From: Odoribacter sp. Z80
Lineage (GTDB): Bacteria; Bacteroidota; Bacteroidia; Bacteroidales; Marinifilaceae
Direction of reading: 5' to 3'
DNA length: 64,000 nucleotides
Assembly: GCF_009935865.1 (NCBI RefSeq)
Contig: NZ_QWEL01000006.1
Span: 62,001-126,000 of the forward strand
The notes below the pieces were generated by a model. That model did not search any database. It saw nothing but the letters and a program-made list of their open reading frames with translations, and was not told where the DNA came from. The position numbers and the translations under genes were made by a program. Positions 51,022-57,511 of the stretch are shown piece after piece (the first letter of the stretch is position 1; each line of letters begins with the position of its first letter).

Positions 51022-53307
51022 ATGAATAAGATTCTGAAAAAAACGTATTTTTCGGAGAAAGTCGTGCAATTGGTGGTGGAAGCTCCGTTGATTGCGCGTT
51101 CCCGAAAACCCGGTAACTTTGTGATTGTGCGTGTCGGAGAGAAAGGGGAGCGTATGCCGTTAACCATTTCTGATGCGAATGTAGAAAAAGGCACTATTAC
51201 GCTGGTCGTTCAAAAAATGGGTGTTTCTTCGACCAAGTTGTGTGAGTTGAAAGAAGGAGATTTTATTACGGATTTGGTGGGGCCGTTGGGTAAGCCCACT
51301 CATATTGAAAAGGTGGGTACTGTGTTGGCTTGTGGTGGCGGAGTAGGTGTTGCGCCGTTGTTGCCCATTATCCGGGCATTTAAAGCTGCCGGAAATAAGG
51401 TCGTCAGTATATTGGCAGCCCGGACAAAAGAGTTGATTATACTGGAAGAGGAAGTTCGTAAAGTTTCGGATGAGGTGATTATTATGACTGACGACGGAAG
51501 TTATGGACGGAAAGGGGTTATTACTGCCGGTATGGAAGAAGTGATAGGCCGGGAAAAAATAGATTTGTGTGTGACGATAGGTCCGGCTATCATGATGAAA
51601 TTCTGTTCTTTGCTGACGAAAAAGCAAGGTATACCGACTATTGCCAGTCTGAATGCCATCATGGTGGATGGTACGGGAATGTGCGGAGCTTGCCGGGTAA
51701 CTGTCGGAGGAAAGACTAAATTTACTTGTGTGGACGGTCCGGAGTTTGATGCTCACCAGATTGATTTTGATGAGATGTTGTCCCGTTTGGGAGGGTTTAA
51801 GCATGCAGAGACGGAAAAGATGGAAGAGTTCATCCACCGGGGAGAGTGTGTGTTGAGTGACCGTGATTCCGACTGGCGGAAAGCTTTGCGGGAAACAGTG
51901 AAGGCCAAAGACCGGACGTTAATCGAGCGGGTGAAAATGCCGGAGCGGCCGGCTGCCGAAAGGATTACCAGCCAGCGTTTGGAGGTGAATACGGGATTGA
52001 CAAAGGAGATGGCCATGCGTGAAGCCATGCGCTGCCAGGATTGTGTGAATCCTACTTGTATGGAAGGTTGTCCGGTGGGGATAGATATACCGGGATTTAT
52101 AAAGAATATTGAGCGGGGAGAAATATTGGAAGCGGCAGCAGTTTTGAAGAAAACCAGTGCTTTGCCGGCTGTTTGCGGACGTGTATGTCCCCAGGAGAAA
52201 CAATGTGAATCGAAATGTTTCTATTTGCAGAAAATGAAGAAAGCTCCTGTTGCCATCGGTTATTTGGAGCGTTTTGCTGCCGATTTTGAGCGGGAGTCCG
52301 GACAAATTGCTGTTCCGGAGGTTGCCCGTCCGAATGGGATTAAGATTGCTGTAATCGGTTCTGGTCCGTCAGGGTTATCGTTTGCCGGAGATATGGTTAA
52401 ACGGGGGTATGATGTGACGGTGTTTGAGGCTTTGCATGAAATCGGCGGAGTATTGAAATACGGTATTCCGGAATTTCGTCTTCCCAATCACATTGTGGAT
52501 GTAGAGATAGATAATCTGAGGAAGATGGGCGTGAAATTTGTGACTAATTTTATTGTGGGGATGACCGAGAGTATTGATGAGCTGAAAAAAGAAGGTTTTC
52601 AAGGCTTTTATGTGGCTTCGGGTGCCGGTCTGCCTAATTTTATGAATATTCCGGGAGAGAATGCCAATGGAGTACTTTCTTCCAATGAATACCTTACCCG
52701 GGTGAATTTAATGGGGGCCGACAATGAGTTTTCCGATACGCCTGTATATCGGGGTAAACGTGTGGTAGTTGTTGGGGGAGGAAATACAGCGATGGATTCA
52801 GTCCGTACTGCCAGGCGTCTGGGAGCGGAACGGGCTATGATAGTATATCGCCGTAGCGAAGAAGAAATGCCGGCCCGGCTGGAAGAAGTGAAGCACGCCA
52901 AAGAAGAGGGCTGTGAATTTATTACGCTGACGAATCCGGTAGAGTATATTACTGATGAAAAGGGATATGTAAAGCAAGTTCGGGTGCAGAAGATGGAGTT
53001 GGGGGAACCGGATGCCAGTGGTCGCCGGCGCCCTGTGCCAGTGGAAGGAAGTGAGTATGAGATAGATGCGGATGTAGTGGTTGTGGCTGTCGGAGTATCT
53101 CCTAATCCCATTGTTCCGCGTTCCGTTGAAGGTTTGGAGTTATCCCGGAAAGGAACCATTGTGGTGGATGATGTGACTATGCAATCCAATTTATCTGAAT
53201 TATTTGCCGGAGGGGATATTGTGAGAGGAGGAGCGACTGTGATCCTTGCCATGGGAGATGGCCGCAGGGCTGCAGCGCATATGGACGCCCGGTTCAGAAA
53301 TAGTTAA
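51022..53307 (+). CDS. fused NfnA-NfnB type ferredoxin-NAD(P)+ transhydrogenase (PyrK-like + GltD-like)
   Basis: Residues about 1-280 form an FNR-like flavin/NAD domain with a [2Fe-2S] site: Asp216, Cys221, Cys224 and Cys236. The first of these is Cys in PyrK but Asp in NfnA, which favours Nfn. Residues about 320-761 resemble the GltD/NfnB subunit: two [4Fe-4S] groups (CQDCVNPTCMEGCP; CGRVCPQEKQCESKC), then FAD (IGSGPSGLSFAGD) and NADPH (VVGGGNTAMDSVRTARR) Rossmann folds. Nfn couples NADH, NADPH and ferredoxin by electron bifurcation; a sulfide dehydrogenase-like role is the alternative. No pyrD or gltB is adjacent. Confidence 0.85.
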   Translation: MNKILKKTYFSEKVVQLVVEAPLIARSRKPGNFVIVRVGEKGERMPLTISDANVEKGTITLVVQKMGVSSTKLCELKEGDFITDLVGPLGKPTHIEKVGTVLACGGGVGVAPLLPIIRAFKAAGNKVVSILAARTKELIILEEEVRKVSDEVIIMTDDGSYGRKGVITAGMEEVIGREKIDLCVTIGPAIMMKFCSLLTKKQGIPTIASLNAIMVDGTGMCGACRVTVGGKTKFTCVDGPEFDAHQIDFDEMLSRLGGFKHAETEKMEEFIHRGECVLSDRDSDWRKALRETVKAKDRTLIERVKMPERPAAERITSQRLEVNTGLTKEMAMREAMRCQDCVNPTCMEGCPVGIDIPGFIKNIERGEILEAAAVLKKTSALPAVCGRVCPQEKQCESKCFYLQKMKKAPVAIGYLERFAADFERESGQIAVPEVARPNGIKIAVIGSGPSGLSFAGDMVKRGYDVTVFEALHEIGGVLKYGIPEFRLPNHIVDVEIDNLRKMGVKFVTNFIVGMTESIDELKKEGFQGFYVASGAGLPNFMNIPGENANGVLSSNEYLTRVNLMGADNEFSDTPVYRGKRVVVVGGGNTAMDSVRTARRLGAERAMIVYRRSEEEMPARLEEVKHAKEEGCEFITLTNPVEYITDEKGYVKQVRVQKMELGEPDASGRRRPVPVEGSEYEIDADVVVVAVGVSPNPIVPRSVEGLELSRKGTIVVDDVTMQSNLSELFAGGDIVRGGATVILAMGDGRRAAAHMDARFRNS

Positions 53308-53312
53308 GGAAT

Positions 53313-53352
53313 TTCTTCCTAAACCGTATTTTTTAGTACGGTTTAGGAAGAA
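53313..53352. repeat. 16-bp perfect inverted repeat after the Nfn gene
   Basis: TTCTTCCTAAACCGTA (53313-53328) is exactly repeated in reverse complement at 53337-53352, with a T-rich 8-base loop. No U-tract follows on either strand, so it may stop transcription by Rho-independent pausing or protect the 3' end. It starts six bases after the stop codon. Confidence 0.65.
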
Positions 53353-53468
53353 AATAAATACCAAGCCGAAGAATGAGTATCGAACAGTGTGGGAAAGAAA
53401 CAAAAAAATAGGAGGTTCGTATAAATTAATGAAGCTTGGGACCACATCACCTTTATACTCCCCTCCCT

Positions 53469-53499
53469 AAAATTTTCTACAAAAACTGTAGAAAATTTT
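53469..53499 (-). terminator. terminator of the NVEALA-propeller operon
   Basis: AAAATTTTCTAC and GTAGAAAATTTT pair over 12 bp with a 7-base loop. On the minus strand it follows the propeller gene stop by about 27 bases. AT-rich and without a separate T-run, but its own arm ends in TTTT. Confidence 0.6.
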
Positions 53500-53525
53500 C
53501 TAACAATGTGCTAATCTTTGTGATA

Positions 53526-54593
53526 TTACAGATTTAAAGTAATGATTTCTGCTTTATCACGTTCCTTTGACAGGGCATAGATCGTTTGCTGTTCCTCGTC
53601 ATAACTGATGGACGAACAATTTAACGGTAGATGATAGGTACGTACATGTGAGCCGTTCCAATCAAAAATCAGTATGATCTTTCCCTGATCCACGTTATTT
53701 TTGTGTTGTCGGTAAGTTTTACCGGAATATAACGTAAAAATATAATCTTTTGATACTGTCATGTCGCAAAACCCAAAGAGATTGTTTGAAGAATAAGAAA
53801 CAGGATGCCACATTCCTTTTCCGCGTCCCCGTTTATGGAGATTTATTTTCGGGCGGCTCAGATTTACCTCATTTACCCGGGTCAATTGGTTTCCTTTGAT
53901 GGTGCAAATGTCCAGACAACCGTTTTCTACATTTGCACAGGCGAAACGTGTTCCGTCGGGATGGGCGGCCAGATAATTGCTGGCATAACGAATACTCTTT
54001 AAAGTGTCGCTCAGACTAAGGTCCAGACAGTCGGGATAGCTGACACTATAGTTATCGGTATTCAGGGCGGGGTTCGTGCAGCAATAACGACCTTCGGTAT
54101 AAATACCGGTAGAGATCAGTTGATTGTTGACACGAATTGCACCTAATGTAGTTTTGCCTCCGCCGGACACGGTAGTAAAGATCGGCAATACCCTTGGGAA
54201 CAAGCCTTCGTTCAAATTAAATTCAACGAGGTTCCCCGTACCAAAATCAAAGGCGGAGGCAATATCTTTATGTAATGTTAAACCTAAATAGTAAAGTCCT
54301 TCTCCCTCTCCGTCACCAGCCGGTACAAGGCGCTGAATCTCTTTGCTATTGTGGTTGTAAATAGCAAACCGGTATTTGCTGGTAGGTGTGAGGATGATAA
54401 ACAATGAATCTTTTTTCCGGATTTTAGTCGGATTGATGATACCTAATTCTTCTAAATTGATGCTTTCGCTCTGGGCATATTGCAAAGAATTGGCTTTGGT
54501 ACGAACCAACGGTGTAAGTTCGTCCGCTTGCTCTGTCTCTGCCTGACAACCCGCAAGGACCAAAAGGATAATATAGGGTATAAGTTTTTTCAT
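53526..54593 (-). CDS. TolB-like six-bladed beta-propeller lipoprotein (BF3886-like)
   Basis: The 355-residue protein has a lipobox VLAGC (Cys16) and then repeated beta-blade patterns with DSLFII, YRFAIYNHNSKEI, YYLGLTLHKD and the late IILIFDWNGSHVRTYHL. This matches the Bacteroidales TolB-like propeller family that regularly accompanies NVEALA peptides. It is probably displayed on the cell surface or in the periplasm and may bind or sense the neighbouring peptide; this is inference. Its ATG overlaps the NVEALA stop by four bases. Confidence 0.8.
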   Translation of the reverse strand: MKKLIPYIILLVLAGCQAETEQADELTPLVRTKANSLQYAQSESINLEELGIINPTKIRKKDSLFIILTPTSKYRFAIYNHNSKEIQRLVPAGDGEGEGLYYLGLTLHKDIASAFDFGTGNLVEFNLNEGLFPRVLPIFTTVSGGGKTTLGAIRVNNQLISTGIYTEGRYCCTNPALNTDNYSVSYPDCLDLSLSDTLKSIRYASNYLAAHPDGTRFACANVENGCLDICTIKGNQLTRVNEVNLSRPKINLHKRGRGKGMWHPVSYSSNNLFGFCDMTVSKDYIFTLYSGKTYRQHKNNVDQGKIILIFDWNGSHVRTYHLPLNCSSISYDEEQQTIYALSKERDKAEIITLNL

Positions 54594-54838
54594 TCTTTTA
54601 TTGCTAATCCTGGAAATGTTCCGACTTCTCCATCACTGTTTACACCTGAGCAAAGTGCACCTTTTTCAGTACATGTTGCTTCTGGTTTGGAAACTTCCGG
54701 TTGTTCTCCTTCTGCAAGAGCTTCAATGTTGTTAAAAGTTAATTTTATTTTTTCATTATTGTTTTGAAAAAACAGATTTATAAATAGAGTAATTAGTATT
54801 ATACTAACACCTATTCCTATAGCTATTTTTTTCTTCAT
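54590..54838 (-). CDS. NVEALA-family small exported peptide
   Basis: The 82-residue protein has a Lys-rich start, one hydrophobic segment (about 5-24) and the family motif as NIEALAEGE (37-45). The remaining C-terminal part (46-82) has two cysteines, Cys56 and Cys63, that could form a disulfide, and Gly/Ser-rich residues. NVEALA peptides are a Bacteroidetes family of unknown function; the motif may mark a processing site. Overlap with the propeller gene shows that they are made together. The histidine kinase gene is divergent, 105 bases away. Confidence 0.8.
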   Translation of the reverse strand: MKKKIAIGIGVSIILITLFINLFFQNNNEKIKLTFNNIEALAEGEQPEVSKPEATCTEKGALCSGVNSDGEVGTFPGLAIKE

Positions 54839-54863
54839 ATCTTCTAATTAACTTTCAACGCTA

Positions 54864-54871
54864 CAAACTTA
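54864..54871 (-). promoter_or_regulatory. -7 element TAAGTTTG for the NVEALA-propeller operon
   Basis: Exact TAnnTTTG match on the minus strand, 26 bases upstream of the NVEALA start. The -33 is weak, as may be expected if an activator is needed. Confidence 0.45.
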
Positions 54872-54882
54872 GAAAAGATTCT

Positions 54883-54890
54883 TAATTTTG
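54883..54890 (+). promoter_or_regulatory. -7 element TAATTTTG for the kinase-regulator operon
   Basis: Exact TAnnTTTG match 54 bases upstream of the kinase ATG. It lies back to back with the NVEALA -7 element, with only 11 bases between them, so a bound regulator could affect both. Confidence 0.4.
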
Positions 54891-54943
54891 TAACGGTGTT
54901 GTACATTCTAAAATATACCCATTTTGAAAATAATTAGAAAATA

Positions 54944-56311
54944 ATGGAAAAGAATATAAGAGTAATCGGGCAGATTTCTGTAATTCTGCTATTTGTTGTA
55001 TTTCTCTGGCAAGGATCTTGGTTGTATAAAGTGCGGAAAATGAGAGTTGAAGAAATACATGAGAATGCAAGTTATATGTTGGTGGGTATATTAGATGATT
55101 ATTTGAGTGATGAGAAAATAGCTTTGTTAACTGAATGCCAGTTAAAAATATCATTAAGGCCACAAAAGGATATTATTGTATGGAGTTATAATGATAAATT
55201 AATGCACGTTTCATCTTCTTCGGTAGAGAGTTATCAGAAGATGGAATATTTAGTGACTTATGATTGTTTATTTGAGAAACAGTTATTAAATATAAGTAAA
55301 ATAGATTCTTTATATAAAAAAGTATTGGAAGAGAAAGATATATTTTTTCCATATACATTAACTGTACTTGATAGATTCTCAGACCAATCTGTAGTTTCTT
55401 CAGGGATTTTATCTGCAAAATATCAGGATATTGAGACGAAGCCGATAGATTTAGGTTATGATTACAAGCATCAGATTGTAGCTGTTTTTGAGATTCCCTG
55501 GATATTTCGTTCTTTGAAATGGCATTGGATTAGTGAGGCTGTATTTTTGGTTGCTTTTGTATGTTGTTTGATATGGCAATGGCGGTGGATGAAGATGACG
55601 TGGCAGAATGCTATTGTACAAACGATGGGGATGGCTCATTTGGAACATGAATTGAAGAAGCCATTGGGAGTGATTGTTTCTGCTATTTCCCGAATTGTCG
55701 GTAAAGGAAACCAGGAATTGACGGTGAATGAGCGAAATTCTTTGAGGATGGCAAATGCCCGTTTGGAAAAGATGGCTGATGTGATGGATACGATGTTGGT
55801 GGCTTTAAAGACCTCCAGTCTGACGCTGAGACGTGAACGTCTGGATTTACAGGCCGAATTGGATATGGTGGTGGATATGTTTAAGAATATCAAGTCGCGG
55901 GTTCAGATTCAGGTTCATGTAGCAGAACAACTGGCTTATCCTCTGTTGGATAAGGTATATTTTCATTGTGTTGTGGTCAATTTAATTGATAATGGAATAA
56001 AATATGGTGGCGATAATCCTGAAATAATAGTGAATTGTAGTCAGGAAAATAGTAATTTTGTTTTGTCGGTTACGGACCAGGGGGTGGGTATTCCCCGCAA
56101 AGAACTGAAGCGTATTTTCAGACAATTCTACCGGGTTAAGGATGAGCGGGTGAGTTGTAAGACTGGTTTCGGGCTGGGATTGACTTTTGTGAAGAAAGTG
56201 GTGGATGCTTATCATGGAGAGATAAAGGTGGAAAGTGAATTGGGCCGGGGAAGTACATTTACTGTTATATTACCGTTAAATAAAGAAAACGATGAAAGTA
56301 TTGTTTGCTGA
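54944..56311 (+). CDS. transmembrane sensor histidine kinase
   Basis: The 455-residue kinase has a first helix (about 8-26), a periplasmic sensor region (about 27-185), a second helix (about 187-210), a dimerisation domain with phosphoacceptor His235 in HLEHELKKPLG, and a C-terminal ATPase (N-box VNLIDNGIKYGG, G-boxes VTDQGVGIP and TGFGLGLTFVKK). The 5' third is much more AT-rich than its neighbours. It overlaps the regulator gene by 20 bases. Position next to the NVEALA/propeller genes suggests that it senses or controls that system. Confidence 0.92.
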   Translation: MEKNIRVIGQISVILLFVVFLWQGSWLYKVRKMRVEEIHENASYMLVGILDDYLSDEKIALLTECQLKISLRPQKDIIVWSYNDKLMHVSSSSVESYQKMEYLVTYDCLFEKQLLNISKIDSLYKKVLEEKDIFFPYTLTVLDRFSDQSVVSSGILSAKYQDIETKPIDLGYDYKHQIVAVFEIPWIFRSLKWHWISEAVFLVAFVCCLIWQWRWMKMTWQNAIVQTMGMAHLEHELKKPLGVIVSAISRIVGKGNQELTVNERNSLRMANARLEKMADVMDTMLVALKTSSLTLRRERLDLQAELDMVVDMFKNIKSRVQIQVHVAEQLAYPLLDKVYFHCVVVNLIDNGIKYGGDNPEIIVNCSQENSNFVLSVTDQGVGIPRKELKRIFRQFYRVKDERVSCKTGFGLGLTFVKKVVDAYHGEIKVESELGRGSTFTVILPLNKENDESIVC

Positions 56312-56954
56312 AGATGATGACCTGACGGTGTGTGAAGTGAAAGAAGTGTTGGAGGAGGCCGGTTTTGAGGTGATTGTAGCTAAAGACGGAGGCGAGACGT
56401 TGAAGAAATACGAAGAAACTCAGCCGGATGTGATTATCCTGGATGTGGATATGCCTGTTTATAATGGTTTTGATGTATTGCAGCGAATCCGGGTAATAGA
56501 TCAGAGAACTCCTGTAATTATTTACAGTTCACTAAAAGATGAGGCCCATATCATAGAAGGTTTTGATAACGGTGCGAGTGTCTATCTGCTGAAAGACTAT
56601 ACGCCGGCAGCTGTTGTTACTCAAGTGAAAAGATGCCTGAACAAAGTTTCTGACGGAGTGATTGAATTGAGTGAACACGTTTGTTATGATATTGCCCGTG
56701 ATTTGTTGATCATTGGAGAGCAGACCGAAAAATTGAGCAAACTGGAAAGTAAGATTTTTCTGATTCTGTGTAAGAACAGAAATAAGTTGACCTCCCGTAA
56801 GCTTCTGTTGACGGTTGGATGGTATGGTGATGACAGTAGTTACCATTTGCAGTTGAATAAAATCATCAATAAACTGCGGAATCTGTTAAAATCTACCGAC
56901 GAAGTATCCATTACTACTGATAAAGGTAACGGTTATTGGCTGATTACAGGTTAA
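56292..56954 (+). CDS. OmpR-type response regulator
   Basis: The 220-residue protein has a receiver domain with acidic EDDD (7-10), phosphoacceptor Asp51 in VIILDVDMP and Lys near LLKDYT, and a C-terminal winged helix of the trans_reg_C type (about 140-218, KLESKIFLILCKNRN and TDKGNGYWLI). It is the partner of the kinase whose gene it overlaps. Likely targets are the divergent NVEALA operon and possibly the convergent thioredoxin-like/GH36 genes. Its stop overlaps the neighbouring gene by four bases. Confidence 0.93.
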   Translation: MKVLFAEDDDLTVCEVKEVLEEAGFEVIVAKDGGETLKKYEETQPDVIILDVDMPVYNGFDVLQRIRVIDQRTPVIIYSSLKDEAHIIEGFDNGASVYLLKDYTPAAVVTQVKRCLNKVSDGVIELSEHVCYDIARDLLIIGEQTEKLSKLESKIFLILCKNRNKLTSRKLLLTVGWYGDDSSYHLQLNKIINKLRNLLKSTDEVSITTDKGNGYWLITG

Positions 56955-57511
56955 AGTGAAGCTCCATGGACTCCCATTCTTTTCAGATATAATTTCCATA
57001 ATTTTTCGTTTGTGGCGGGATTACCGATGAGTACGACCCGGTTGGCAGAGTCCAGCAGAAAAGTTTGAAATCCTCTTTCTATGGGTAAGCGGTTGAGCTG
57101 CATGAGTTTTCCTTCCCGGTCGTAAAAAATGGGGATTTTACATTTGTTGATTTGTTGTAGGGTTTCCAGTTCTTCGTAAAATTCGACTGTGGCAATGAAT
57201 AAAAAGGCTGCATCCAGACGAAGGCTGTCCGCTTCCCTTTTTCTGAGTTGCCACTCATAGAATTTTGTCTGACAGGCTGTACAGCCTGTGGTGTCTATGT
57301 AATTCAGTATTTTGTATTTCTTTTTAAATAATTCCGGACAGACTGTATCTCTACCGAATATTTTGGCTTCGAGGTTATCCGGGAAAAGGATTTCTTTGTG
57401 TTGCCAGTTTTTTACGAGGCGTGCAATTTCACGTTTCCGTCTGTTGCAACTGGTGAGAATGGCGGTAACCGACAGAAGTAAAAGGAGGATAGAGAGGGCT
57501 TTTTTCATCAT
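56951..57511 (-). CDS. thioredoxin-like lipoprotein with CTAC motif
   Basis: The 186-residue protein has a lipobox LTSC (Cys22) and a thioredoxin-like core: YIDTTGCTACQTKFYEW carries the CxxC pair Cys77 and Cys80, and the late FQTFLLDSANRVVLIGNP corresponds to the last strands. The cis-Pro of classic thioredoxins is not obvious (IERGFQTF), so redox activity may be altered. Its ATG overlaps the GH36 stop by four bases. Similar proteins occur near propeller/NVEALA genes, which could connect the two operons. Confidence 0.65.
   Translation of the reverse strand: MMKKALSILLLLLSVTAILTSCNRRKREIARLVKNWQHKEILFPDNLEAKIFGRDTVCPELFKKKYKILNYIDTTGCTACQTKFYEWQLRKREADSLRLDAAFLFIATVEFYEELETLQQINKCKIPIFYDREGKLMQLNRLPIERGFQTFLLDSANRVVLIGNPATNEKLWKLYLKRMGVHGASL

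Noticed and set aside
52608-53252. Minus-strand Thr/Ser/Pro-rich frame inside the Nfn gene
   Set aside because: Composition is the complement of a GC-richer coding strand; no start context or homology.
51022-53307. Annotation as dihydroorotate dehydrogenase electron-transfer subunit or glutamate synthase
   Set aside because: No pyrD or gltB nearby and the first [2Fe-2S] ligand is Asp, not Cys; the fused Nfn-type enzyme explains both halves.
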